The notes under the pieces were generated by a model, which made no database searches, had not been told where the DNA came from, and saw only the letters and a list, made by a program, of their open reading frames with translations. Shown here piece after piece: positions 55,763 to 64,000 of a stretch of 64,000 nucleotides of DNA (its first letter is position 1; every line of letters begins with the position of its first letter). A program made the position numbers and the translations under genes. Origin of the DNA: Planctomycetota bacterium (GTDB taxonomy: Bacteria; Planctomycetota; Planctomycetia; Pirellulales; Pirellulaceae); contig JABAAE010000004.1 of assembly GCA_014238905.1 (NCBI GenBank), positions 41,839 to 105,838 on the forward strand, given 5' to 3'.

Positions 55763-57646
55763 ATGTCTTACCGTTCCGTCAAAAGACTGCTTGGCGAGCA
55801 AAGTCTTGAACGAAAAGCCCACCTGATTTTTGGATCGTTTCTGATCATCCTGATCTTTGGAACATTCTGGTGGGTCAACAGTATTTCTGAGCGGATCATC
55901 CGGGAAAACATGGAACAACGAGCCGACGAACTCGTTTCGGTGGTCTTGCTGCGTCTGCATTACAACAAGTTCGGCACCTATTATTTCAACGAACATAAAC
56001 ATGCCGAAAAATTGGCCAACGAAATCCTTCCCTCGCAGACAAAATATGGCGTGCTGATCACCGATGAGTCGAAAATCCAACCCGACAATCAGACTTTTCA
56101 GAATATCAAACCGGTCTTGGCTGATCCTGGCGAAAAACTTCTCATGGCGGAAATCGAGAAGAAATTGGTAGGTAAACGGGGACCAGCCACAGAGGCCGAA
56201 TTGTTGAAAAAAGTCGATGATATTGTTACCAACCAGACAGACTCCTCACCTATTTACTATGAAGGCGTCAATGCAAACCGCACCTTTCATAGCGTTTATC
56301 AGTACTATGTCCCGCTGAAATTTACAGCCACTTGCCTGGAATGCCATAGCCAAGTCGCCCCCCAAACGGCCGATGGGAATGGAACAGTTCAACTTTTCGG
56401 CGAGGATCCTCCACTGCACATTTTGCGAATTGAATTACCCTCACTGGGACTTCGCAAGGCAATCAACCGGTCTCGGGCTTCGATTATTGCGATCGCTATT
56501 GCATCAGCGTTTATTTCCATGTTTGCGATGTATGTCGTCGTCCGTTACGTCGTAGTGAAACCGCTTAATCATCTTCGTTCGGTGAGCGACGAAATCAGTA
56601 AAGGAAACACCTATTTGCGCGCCGATCTGCAAACCGGTGACGAATTTCAATCATTAGCTTCGTCGTTCAACAAAATGCTGCGGCACTTGGTGGACACCCA
56701 ATCCAAACTCCGGGATGTCAATCTTGACCTGGACGCCAAGGTAGATGAACTTGCCCAATTGAACCTACAGCTCTACGGATCCAATAAATTAAAGAGTGAA
56801 TTTCTTGCCAATATGAGCCACGAGCTACGCACCCCGCTCAATAGCATCATTGGATTCTCGGAGGTTCTACAGAATTTCGACACCCTCAATGAAAAGCAGC
56901 GGAAATTCGCCAGGAACATTCAGGAATCCGGGCGGGTTCTGCTGGAAATGATCAACGAAATCCTGGATCTCGCCAAAATCGAAGCGGGAAAAATGCAATT
57001 AAAACCAACTGAATTTGATTTGCGATCAGTCATCGATGCGCATTGCAGAATCGTGCGTTCATTGGTAGACGAAAAAAATATCGAATTGGAGTCCAATTGC
57101 CAGGATGATATACCACTGGTTTTTCAGGATCAGGCCAAGTTTCAGCAAATATTGACCAACCTGATTTCCAATGCAATTAAATTCACTCCCGAGGGTGGGC
57201 AGATTACGGTCCACACCCAGCGCAATCTGTCCAATTTTTCGGTAACAGTTGAAGATACCGGGGTTGGGATTGCTGAAGATGATATGGAGATCATTTTTGA
57301 AAAATTCAGGCAAGGAAAAAGCGCAACCGGGGAATCGGTTTTGACACGAGAATACGCGGGAACAGGCTTGGGACTCTCCATTGTCAAAGAACTCTGCATT
57401 CTCCTCGGCGGATCGGTTTCCGTTGATAGCGAACTCGGAAAAGGAAGCCGTTTCATCGTCAATCTACCTCTGAATTGTCCGATCGAAGCCCAACGGGATA
57501 GTGATATGGCGGCGAAATTTAACCAGATCACCCGCGACCAGTCGAAAACACCACTCATCCCGGAAAAGAAGGCCGCTAAATCAGAAAGAAATGGCTCATC
57601 GGATGAGAAGAAGGCCGATGGTGACGTTCAACAACCAGTCAACTGA
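55763..57646 (+). CDS. Sensor histidine kinase with Tll0287-like heme-binding periplasmic domain
   Basis: This is a 627-residue membrane sensor kinase. TM1 is at about 20-40, followed by a periplasmic DUF3365/Tll0287-like domain ending in a c-type heme motif, TATCLECHSQ (Cys191, Cys194, His195). TM2 is at about 240-262, followed by HAMP and a coiled linker. HisKA has SHELRTPLNSIIGF with His353. HATPase motifs are NLISNAIKFTPEGG, VEDTGVGI and GTGLGLSIVKEL. The C-terminal 50 residues are charged and disordered. The heme suggests redox or gas sensing. No response regulator is adjacent, so it is an orphan kinase. Confidence 0.88.
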   Translation: MSYRSVKRLLGEQSLERKAHLIFGSFLIILIFGTFWWVNSISERIIRENMEQRADELVSVVLLRLHYNKFGTYYFNEHKHAEKLANEILPSQTKYGVLITDESKIQPDNQTFQNIKPVLADPGEKLLMAEIEKKLVGKRGPATEAELLKKVDDIVTNQTDSSPIYYEGVNANRTFHSVYQYYVPLKFTATCLECHSQVAPQTADGNGTVQLFGEDPPLHILRIELPSLGLRKAINRSRASIIAIAIASAFISMFAMYVVVRYVVVKPLNHLRSVSDEISKGNTYLRADLQTGDEFQSLASSFNKMLRHLVDTQSKLRDVNLDLDAKVDELAQLNLQLYGSNKLKSEFLANMSHELRTPLNSIIGFSEVLQNFDTLNEKQRKFARNIQESGRVLLEMINEILDLAKIEAGKMQLKPTEFDLRSVIDAHCRIVRSLVDEKNIELESNCQDDIPLVFQDQAKFQQILTNLISNAIKFTPEGGQITVHTQRNLSNFSVTVEDTGVGIAEDDMEIIFEKFRQGKSATGESVLTREYAGTGLGLSIVKELCILLGGSVSVDSELGKGSRFIVNLPLNCPIEAQRDSDMAAKFNQITRDQSKTPLIPEKKAAKSERNGSSDEKKADGDVQQPVN

Positions 57647-57751
57647 AGTTGTCATTTCGAGGCATTGTCCTAGCGACGACCTAATCGATAGAGCCTCTGG
57701 GCAGACAACAATCGGGAGGCTTTTCGGCCAAGGTTGATGTCCAGCAAGTCC

Positions 57752-58708
57752 TTATTGATCAGGAGAATCCAGCTTCCAGCCTGGTTCGGTCATCGATTCC
57801 TGTGGTTCGACAAGTTTGCCGTAAAGGTCGGGGCGTCGAGCCCTGAGATACCGTCGACCGGATGCCTGAGCAACCTTTGAGGCGCTCAAAGTGGTCACCA
57901 CAACATCATCCTCCAATTGATGACTCTCGGCCTGAATTTCGCCGAACGGATCTACCACCATGGCCAGTCCCGGCTTTACAGAATCATGGTCCCAGCCAAT
58001 GGGATTACTAAAGACACAGTAAACTCCGTTTTCCCAAGCCCTCGCCGGCAACCATTTCAACAGCCACTGCCTCCCTTTGGGACCACGGAATTCCTGCCGT
58101 AGACGCACCGGATCCAGTCGCCGGTTATCCCAAATCCGACGGTCAATCTTTCCTCGGCCGGGCATGACTGACGGTAATCCACCTGTCACATGGGGCATCA
58201 TGATGACTTCGGCGCCAAGCATGGTCGTCACTCGGACATTTTCCGGGAGATTGTTGTCATAACAGATCAAAAAGCCGATTTTGCATCCCGCCAGCTCAAT
58301 CACCTCGAAACAGCTGCCTGGTGAAAGATGGGGATTGATAAACGGGTGTAATTTTCGAAATCGAGTCAAAAACCCTTCAGGTCCTACAGTAACATAGCAA
58401 TTGTAAACAGCACCCGTTGCATCCTTCTCGAACAGCCCAGCCATCACAATAACGCCGAACTCCTTCGCTATTTTCATCAACCCTCTCACTGCTGCTCCAT
58501 CAGGAACGGGCTCGGCGATTGCCTGCAAACGGGTAAGACTCAGGGACTGAACCCAAGAATAACCGTGCAGACAGCATTCATGAAAACTGACGATTTGAGC
58601 GCCACGTTCAACCGCTTGCGCGGTCAATTCCTTGATCCGCTGGAGGTTGAATTCGGGCTGGTTGTCACGAGGTTCAAACTGTGCAGTGGCGACTTTGATA
58701 TCCAGCAT
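57752..58708 (-). CDS. Nitrilase/carbon-nitrogen hydrolase family protein
   Basis: This is a 318-residue cytoplasmic amidase or nitrilase. The catalytic triad is complete: Glu44 in SFHECCLHGY, Lys119 in RFRKLHPF and Cys149 in GFLICYDNN. DIKVATAQFEPRDNQPEFNL is the family N-terminus. I set the start at 58708 (ATG before LDIKVATAQF); the frame runs on to 58771 with unrelated residues. It converges on the histidine kinase gene. The substrate class (aliphatic amide, N-carbamoyl or other) cannot be fixed. The sulfatase gene next to it on the same strand may be in the same transcription unit. Confidence 0.87.
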   Translation of the reverse strand: MLDIKVATAQFEPRDNQPEFNLQRIKELTAQAVERGAQIVSFHECCLHGYSWVQSLSLTRLQAIAEPVPDGAAVRGLMKIAKEFGVIVMAGLFEKDATGAVYNCYVTVGPEGFLTRFRKLHPFINPHLSPGSCFEVIELAGCKIGFLICYDNNLPENVRVTTMLGAEVIMMPHVTGGLPSVMPGRGKIDRRIWDNRRLDPVRLRQEFRGPKGRQWLLKWLPARAWENGVYCVFSNPIGWDHDSVKPGLAMVVDPFGEIQAESHQLEDDVVVTTLSASKVAQASGRRYLRARRPDLYGKLVEPQESMTEPGWKLDSPDQ

Positions 58709-58795
58709 GACGCATCGGGTTCCAGGATGAATGAAACGAAAACAGACAGCTAATCGATCAGTGACAGCCATCTATAAAACGACTAACGAACCACC

Positions 58796-60364
58796 TCAGT
58801 TACGCGATGGCAACAATTCAGTTTTAGGCGCCTGGGGCCAAGGCGTTTTACCGGGTGGCCAAAACTTGGGCTGTTTTTCACGCGCCTGATCGACCATGTC
58901 TTTTAACCACTGAGGCGTTTCTTTGTTTTCGTCCTGACCGTAGACATAGGGCAGGGCAGGGGTCATCAACAGTGGTTTCTCACCAAGCGGTGGTCGCTGT
59001 GCTGCGTACTCCTCCAGTCGGCCTGCCAGTTTGCTGACCAAATCGGGATGTTGACCGGCAATGTTGTTTTTCTCAGAGGGATCTTTGAGGATGTTGTACA
59101 GCTCACCGCCCATCAATTTGTAGGCTCCCGAACGAATCGTTGGATAACGAACGCTGCCGGCTACTTCAAACACAATTTCTGTTCTCGGACTTTCGGTCTT
59201 TCCAAAAAGCGGGCCAGACATGTCCATACTATCGAGCCGTCGAGATTGCTTAAGCGAGCCGCCGGCGAGGTTGACGAACGTGGAAAAAAAATCAACGACA
59301 TGCATCATGCTATCGTTTTTCGATCCCGCTTCGATCTTTCCAGGCCACCGCATCAAACAGGGCACCCTGACGCCGCCCTCGTAAGTTGTATTCTTGGTGC
59401 CTCGAAATGGCCGATTACTTTCTTCGGTCAGGCCACCATTGTCATTGGTGCAGATCAGCAGAGTATTCTCGCCAAATCCATTACTCCGGATAGCTTCCAT
59501 GATCCGGCCAACTGCCTCATCATAGCACTTCAGGGCGGCATCACGCGGAGTCAATCGATCGGTGTGCCGTGGCACGACGTCAATCGGCCCATGAACGGCA
59601 TTAAAGGGAACATAAATGAAAAACGGTGTGTCGTTACTCTGTTGAGCGATCACACGCTCGAACTCGGCTGCAATCAGATCGGTCGCGTATCCACTTTCGC
59701 GGATGGGCTTTTCATTCCGGTGCCAATCATAGACATGAAACGGCGCTGGAGCATTGTGAGGGATCATAAACGAGTTGTAATCAATACCCCAAGCATAATG
59801 ACCATATTGATGCATGAAGCCTTGTTGCATCGGCAAATGTTCCTTTAACCATTCCCCGCAATGCCATTTCCCGATAATGGCAGTCCGGTAACCACCTTCC
59901 TTTAATGCTTCAGCCACCGTACGTTCTTCGCCATCTAATGCATGAATACGACGGGTAATCTCTCCCTTTTGATTCTTGGCAAGAGTGAGACCCAGTTTTT
60001 TCAAATAGCTAGGTTTTCCAAAATCTTCCGAACGCCAGTCACTCCAGGTACGAAACGCATAGCGACCTGTCAGCAATGCAGCTCGCGTCGGTGCACAAAC
60101 CGAATGGGAATAAAACTGAGACAGCATCACGCTCTGGGAAGCCAGTCGATCCATATTGGGCGTTAGTTCTTTATTGCCACCGTTGAAGCCGGGCTGCCCA
60201 TATCCCATATCGTCAGACATCACCAGAACAATGTTGGGGCGTGAATTCCGATGGATGGTATTGGCACCGCCGGTGTGGCTTCTACTACCGATTTCTTCGC
60301 CACTCGCTGCTCCGGCCCAGAACACCGTTAGACAGATCGCAGTCATCGCTATTTTTTTACTCAT
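58796..60364 (-). CDS. Exported sulfatase (formylglycine-dependent)
   Basis: This is a 522-residue type I sulfatase. A signal peptide (TAICLTVFWAGAASG) follows the ATG at 60364; an extension to 60418 is not supported. RPNIVLVMSDDMGYGQPGF opens the metal site and CAPTRAALLTGRY is the formylglycine motif (Cys90). IIGKWHCGEW, FIYVPFNAVHGP and CTNDNGGLTEESN complete the active site. It differs from the sulfatase at 43794 in its motif (CAPTR against CSPTR) and is not adjacent to the DUF1552 group. Both suggest processing of sulfated polysaccharides, but neither has a defined substrate. Confidence 0.9.
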   Translation of the reverse strand: MSKKIAMTAICLTVFWAGAASGEEIGSRSHTGGANTIHRNSRPNIVLVMSDDMGYGQPGFNGGNKELTPNMDRLASQSVMLSQFYSHSVCAPTRAALLTGRYAFRTWSDWRSEDFGKPSYLKKLGLTLAKNQKGEITRRIHALDGEERTVAEALKEGGYRTAIIGKWHCGEWLKEHLPMQQGFMHQYGHYAWGIDYNSFMIPHNAPAPFHVYDWHRNEKPIRESGYATDLIAAEFERVIAQQSNDTPFFIYVPFNAVHGPIDVVPRHTDRLTPRDAALKCYDEAVGRIMEAIRSNGFGENTLLICTNDNGGLTEESNRPFRGTKNTTYEGGVRVPCLMRWPGKIEAGSKNDSMMHVVDFFSTFVNLAGGSLKQSRRLDSMDMSGPLFGKTESPRTEIVFEVAGSVRYPTIRSGAYKLMGGELYNILKDPSEKNNIAGQHPDLVSKLAGRLEEYAAQRPPLGEKPLLMTPALPYVYGQDENKETPQWLKDMVDQAREKQPKFWPPGKTPWPQAPKTELLPSRN

Positions 60365-60580
60365 CACGTGATCTATCACCGCCCAATTGGAATAAGACAG
60401 AATTGAAAAACACCGCAATAATCAGGCTAGATCGATCAATTCAATCGTCTTGCCTGTACAGCAATAGGTTGCCGGAGTAGGGAAGATGCTATCGATGGCG
60501 GGAATTTCACCGGTGACAAACTGAAACAGCTCAACATCATAAACCATCCTTCAGAGAACCATAAAGAACTATCTTACCGG

Positions 60581-60709
60581 ACCGGTTCATCGAAAACATT
60601 GTCAGTTCATCGAAAACATTGTCAGTTCATCGAAAACATTGTCAGTTCATCGAAAACATTGTCAGTTCATCGAAAACACTGTCAGTTCATCGAAAACACT
60701 GTCAGCTGG
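60581..60709. repeat. 20-bp tandem repeat array 3' of lysS
   Basis: GTCAGTTCATCGAAAACATT is repeated from 60601; a slightly diverged first unit starts at 60581 and the last two full units end in CACT, giving six units plus a partial copy to 60709. The array ends 7 bp past the lysS stop (60716-60718). In lysS sense the unit is AATGTTTTCGATGAACTGAC. There are no unique spacers, so it is not a CRISPR. Spacer 60365-60580 shows no gene. Confidence 0.95.
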
Positions 60710-60715
60710 AAAATT

Positions 60716-62302
60716 TTAGGTTTCGGTTTCCTGCCTCAAGAGAGGAAACAGAATGATATCACGAATACTCTGAGAATTGGTCAAGAGCATGACAAGTCGA
60801 TCAATTCCGAGCCCCATTCCACCTGCCGGTGGCATCCCGTTCTTTAAGGCACGCACGAAATCATGATCCATTTTGGCCATCGAATCCTCTTCAGCGAGAC
60901 CTTGCAACTGCGTCTGAAACAGCTTTTCCTGAAGATCCGGATCATTGAGCTCGGTGTAAGCATTTGCCAATTCCATTCCATTGATGAAAAGTTCGAACCG
61001 TTCTGCGATCGCCGGGTTGTCCAATTTCCTCTTGGTTAAAGGACAAATGCTGGCAGGATAGTCGGTCACGAATATCGGACCAATCAACGCGTCTTCCACT
61101 TTTTCTTCAAAGATTTCGTTCTTGATCACATCGGAATGTTTATCCTTAGTCTCCAAGTGCAGCTCTTTTCCCAATTGAAGAATCTGATCAGGATCAGAGG
61201 GATCAATCCCCGTATTTTCAGCGAACAACTCATCGTAAGACCGCCGTTCAAACGGCGGCGTAAAATCGATGGAGCCCTCTCCCCAAGGTAGAACAAAATC
61301 AGCACCGGTGGACTTGATCGCGTTAAGGATGATTTGTTCGGTGAGGTCCATCATGGAATGGTAGTCACCAAACGCCTGATAAACCTCTAACATGGTAAAT
61401 TCTGGGTTGTGCTTTAAACTGATTCCCTCATTGCGGTACACGCGCCCCACTTCAAAAACCCGTTCCATACCACCCACCAACAGCCGCTTCAAATACAGCT
61501 CCAATGAGATACGCATGTAAAGCTCTAATTCAAGCGTGTTGTGATGCGTCGTGAAAGGACGAGCTGCTGCTCCTCCGGCTACCGATTGAAGTGTGGGGCC
61601 TTCTATTTCTACGAATCCGTGACCAGTCAAAGTTTGTCGAATCGATTGAACAATCTTTGACCGCTTCAGAAATCGCTCGGTCACTCCTTCATTATAAGCC
61701 AAATCGATATAACGCTGACGCTGACGCAATTCGGGATCTGTCATCCCCATATGCTTGGCTGGGGGAGGCTGCAATGTCTTGGTTAAAAAATGAACCTTGC
61801 TTGCGAAAATACTGAGTTCGCCCGTCTTGGTAACTCGAAGTTCCCCATCAACGCCAATGATATCTCCCAAGTCCAGACATTCAATCGCCTCCCAATTCTC
61901 TTCACCAACCTGTTTGCGACCAACGAACAGCTGAATCTTCCCGGTCCAATCCTGGATATCAATGAACCTTAACTTACCCGTATCCCGCGAAAGCATGATC
62001 CTCCCAGCAGCGCGAACGGTCGGCCCCTGCATCTTTCCCTTACCCTGGTCTGCGATCCATTCTCTGAATTGGTCCTTCAATTCCGGTGTCGATAGGTCGG
62101 GGAGACCTAGAACCTGTCCACTCTCCAAACAATAGCCAATTTCATTGCTTCGTGATCGAATGTCAGCGATCAAAGAGCGATCGTCGAAACGATGTCCCCA
62201 GGGGTCAATACCGAGCTCCTCCAAGCGTTGCATCTTTTTCCGCCGGGATCGCAGTAATTCGTTTTCTTCTTCAGGATGTTGCGTAGGGCTGATATCAGTC
62301 AT
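60716..62302 (-). CDS. lysS: Lysyl-tRNA synthetase (class II)
   Basis: This is a 528-residue class II synthetase that charges tRNA-Lys. The N-terminal OB-fold domain shows GRIMLSRDTGKLRFIDIQD. Class II motifs are seen in FVEIEGPTLQSVAGGAAARPF (motif 1 region), FEVGRVYRNEGISLKHNPEFTMLE (motif 2) and GMPPAGGMGLGIDRLVMLL (motif 3). It is encoded alone on the minus strand. Its 3' end carries the 20-bp tandem repeat array. The spacer to the cytochrome c peroxidase gene (62303-62791) has no recognisable gene. Confidence 0.96.
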   Translation of the reverse strand: MTDISPTQHPEEENELLRSRRKKMQRLEELGIDPWGHRFDDRSLIADIRSRSNEIGYCLESGQVLGLPDLSTPELKDQFREWIADQGKGKMQGPTVRAAGRIMLSRDTGKLRFIDIQDWTGKIQLFVGRKQVGEENWEAIECLDLGDIIGVDGELRVTKTGELSIFASKVHFLTKTLQPPPAKHMGMTDPELRQRQRYIDLAYNEGVTERFLKRSKIVQSIRQTLTGHGFVEIEGPTLQSVAGGAAARPFTTHHNTLELELYMRISLELYLKRLLVGGMERVFEVGRVYRNEGISLKHNPEFTMLEVYQAFGDYHSMMDLTEQIILNAIKSTGADFVLPWGEGSIDFTPPFERRSYDELFAENTGIDPSDPDQILQLGKELHLETKDKHSDVIKNEIFEEKVEDALIGPIFVTDYPASICPLTKRKLDNPAIAERFELFINGMELANAYTELNDPDLQEKLFQTQLQGLAEEDSMAKMDHDFVRALKNGMPPAGGMGLGIDRLVMLLTNSQSIRDIILFPLLRQETET

Positions 62303-62791
62303 GTTTTTTGGTGGTTTTGTATTGGGAATATCAAATTGTTACATCATTTTTTTTTGCTGCAACAGGACGAATTGGGATTGTATCAGGGCCTGGGAGGCCA
62401 CGCTGTTGTCTGATACTCGATTAGCCATCAACCTAAAAACTCGTAGAAAGCCCTAAAAAAGTCGACGATTTTCACACTCGGCAGCAGACCGTCCGTTGCG
62501 CAAGCCAAAACCGATCCGCCGGTTGCCGGCAAAGGAAGGTTGACTGGGTTGCTCCACCATCGACAGTTAACAAGCCAACGGGTTTTCCGGTTAGAAAAGG
62601 TCTGAGAAGAGGTTGCCAAACCGAGGTTTTTCCGTACCATTTTTTAAGTGGCATCTTCCCATATTTCACCTTCGGTGACCCATATAAATCGATCGGATTT
62701 CGACTGGAGCTGCCGCTCGTTATTCCCTACTGCATTTCCTACCATCAAAAAACATTTTTCGTAATCCTCTGATCCCCACCAGCAGAAAACC

Positions 62792-64000
62792 ATGAAACAA
62801 CGATTGTCATACCTCGTTCTGATTATTTTCATTGCCCTGACGCCCCTTTCGGTTCAAGCATTTCAAGAACCTCCAGCGGACGTCACTTTTGAAAAAGTCT
62901 TGCTGGGAAGTAAAGGTAGCGGGTTATTGCTGGGTATTTCAGGTTCAGGTCCCATTTCGGAAGAAGAAATCCGTGGTTGGCTGAGTCAATTTCGAAATCA
63001 CACGAAGCTGACGGTGGAGCTACCATTGGGACTCAAGAAAGCAGCGGCTAACATCCAGGGTCTCCAAGCCAATCCAATGACGCGTGCGAAAATCGAACTT
63101 GGTAGGCAGCTCTATTTCGACACACGACTTTCTTCAGACAACACAATTAGTTGCAGCAGTTGTCACTCCGTTGATCAGGGATTTTCCGCTACAACCCAAT
63201 TCGGTGGTGGAGTGAATGGGCAAACTGGAAATCGCAACTCGCCAATCAGCTACAACCGCATTGTTTCAGGTCCTCAGTTCTGGGATGGACGAGCAGGTTC
63301 ACTCGAAGATCAGGCGATCGGACCGATTGCCAACCCAATCGAAATGGGAAACACCCACCAAAACGTCGTCAAGATGTTAAAGTCCAACAAAGTCTACAAA
63401 ATGCAATTCGAGACCATCTTTCACGATGCCGTTTCGATTGAAAATGTTGGCAAGGCGATCGCGGCATTTGAACGGGGAATTGTCACCGGCCCTTCGCCTT
63501 TTGATTATTATGATGTCGTCGCCAAGTTTGAAAAACAGTTTGCTGATGAATTGGAATTCCTTGCCGAAGATGATGCGGATACTTTCGCCAAGTATCAGGC
63601 AATGAAGAGGAAATCAAATGCCAATCCGATGAGCGAAAGCGCCCAAAGAGGCTATCAACTTTTTTTCAGTAAGGAAGTCAACTGCGCACAGTGCCATAGC
63701 GGAGCCAATCTTTCGGATGAAAAGTATCACAATCTGGGTGTCGGAATGGCGAGTGAAAAGCCCGACTTGGGTCGATTTGCAGTGACCGGCAATGAAGCGG
63801 ATAAGGGTGCGTTCAAAACACCGACCATCCGCAACGTCGTGTTTTCTCCGCCCTACATGCATGATGGAAGCCAAAAAACTCTCAAGGAAGTGGTTCAATG
63901 GTACAACCGGGGAGGACACGCCAATCCGCATCTCAGCGAGAACGTCAAAAAGTTGAACCTCACCGAGCAGCAAGTCGATGACCTGGTGGAATTCATGAAA
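62792..64000 (+). CDS. Di-heme cytochrome c peroxidase, truncated by the window end
   Basis: The ATG at 62792 opens 403 codons that run off the window. A signal peptide (SYLVLIIFIALTPLSVQA) sends it to the periplasm. Two c-type hemes are indicated: CSSCH at about residue 122 and CAQCH at about residue 299. GRQLYFDTRLS and FKTPTIRNVVFSPPYMHDG match the bacterial CCP/MauG family. It should reduce hydrogen peroxide using electrons from a cytochrome, or act in MauG-like oxidation. It is divergent from lysS with 489 bp between. The missing C-terminus is short compared with the family. Confidence 0.88.
   Translation, partial: MKQRLSYLVLIIFIALTPLSVQAFQEPPADVTFEKVLLGSKGSGLLLGISGSGPISEEEIRGWLSQFRNHTKLTVELPLGLKKAAANIQGLQANPMTRAKIELGRQLYFDTRLSSDNTISCSSCHSVDQGFSATTQFGGGVNGQTGNRNSPISYNRIVSGPQFWDGRAGSLEDQAIGPIANPIEMGNTHQNVVKMLKSNKVYKMQFETIFHDAVSIENVGKAIAAFERGIVTGPSPFDYYDVVAKFEKQFADELEFLAEDDADTFAKYQAMKRKSNANPMSESAQRGYQLFFSKEVNCAQCHSGANLSDEKYHNLGVGMASEKPDLGRFAVTGNEADKGAFKTPTIRNVVFSPPYMHDGSQKTLKEVVQWYNRGGHANPHLSENVKKLNLTEQQVDDLVEFMK

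Noticed and set aside
59048..59848. 266-codon plus-strand frame
   Set aside because: It is antisense to the sulfatase at 58796, which has a formylglycine motif and signal peptide; no family features.
60581..60709. Possible CRISPR array 3' of lysS
   Set aside because: 20-bp units repeat head to tail with no spacer sequence.
1..64000. Prophage, integron or transposon
   Set aside because: No transposase, integrase, phage structural gene or terminal inverted repeats were recognised.

Overview
The window looks like a chromosomal segment of a marine-type planctomycete (Pirellulaceae-like) of moderate GC. The clues are a DUF1552/DUF1592 gene pair, two formylglycine sulfatases, a Pirellula/Verrucomicrobium-type heme-binding protein, a Gfo/Idh/MocA oxidoreductase with a Tat signal, BNR and PQQ propeller proteins, a giant secreted subtilase carrying a planctomycete LEPR-like N-terminal tag, and menaquinone synthesis by the futalosine route (mqnA-mqnC). 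I saw no rRNA, prophage, transposase or CRISPR array.

Layout. 1-8 kb: mqnA-mqnC, pyrF, a secreted glycosylasparaginase, a cytochrome-type protein and a TrkH with a large insert. 8-19 kb: small glycosyltransferase, CPBP membrane protease, HTH protein, proA, a lactonase, a QueC-like protein without its zinc cysteines, a sarcosine-oxidase-like protein, a Gfo/Idh protein and a LON-domain protein. 19-23 kb: an acyl-activating enzyme, an aldehyde dehydrogenase and an iron alcohol dehydrogenase that together could convert a carboxylate to an alcohol. 25-30 kb: a tightly coupled operon of HemN-like radical SAM protein, a 40-residue ORF, a lipoyl H-protein homologue, a two-cluster ferredoxin and a CPBP protease. 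31.4-37.4 kb: a seven-gene minus-strand operon that encodes a complete ubiquitin-like conjugation system (UBL, active E2, JAMM peptidase, E1, membrane JAMM peptidase, E2-like protein lacking the cysteine, membrane RING-like protein). 38-48 kb: an unknown protein, DUF1552, DUF1592, sulfatase and a BNR-repeat protein. 48-55 kb: a small secreted protein and the 1596-residue subtilase. 55-64 kb: tRNA-Ser, tRNA-Val, a heme-sensing histidine kinase, a nitrilase, a second sulfatase, lysS and the start of a di-heme cytochrome c peroxidase.

The best candidate for an under-described system is the ubiquitin-like operon. It starts with the order UBL-E2-JAMM-E1, as in Bil-type anti-phage systems, and adds a second module: a membrane JAMM protein with a coiled coil, a cysteine-less E2 variant reminiscent of eukaryotic UEV proteins, and a membrane RING-like protein. 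Both E2-type proteins end in the same short hydrophobic-acidic motif. The radical SAM/H-protein/ferredoxin operon is the second candidate.

Short tandem repeats (periods 11-23 bp) lie in several intergenic spaces, mostly just 3' of genes. One array swallows the stop codon of mqnC, and several arrays share a GTTTT...TGAC-like core when read in the sense of the upstream gene.
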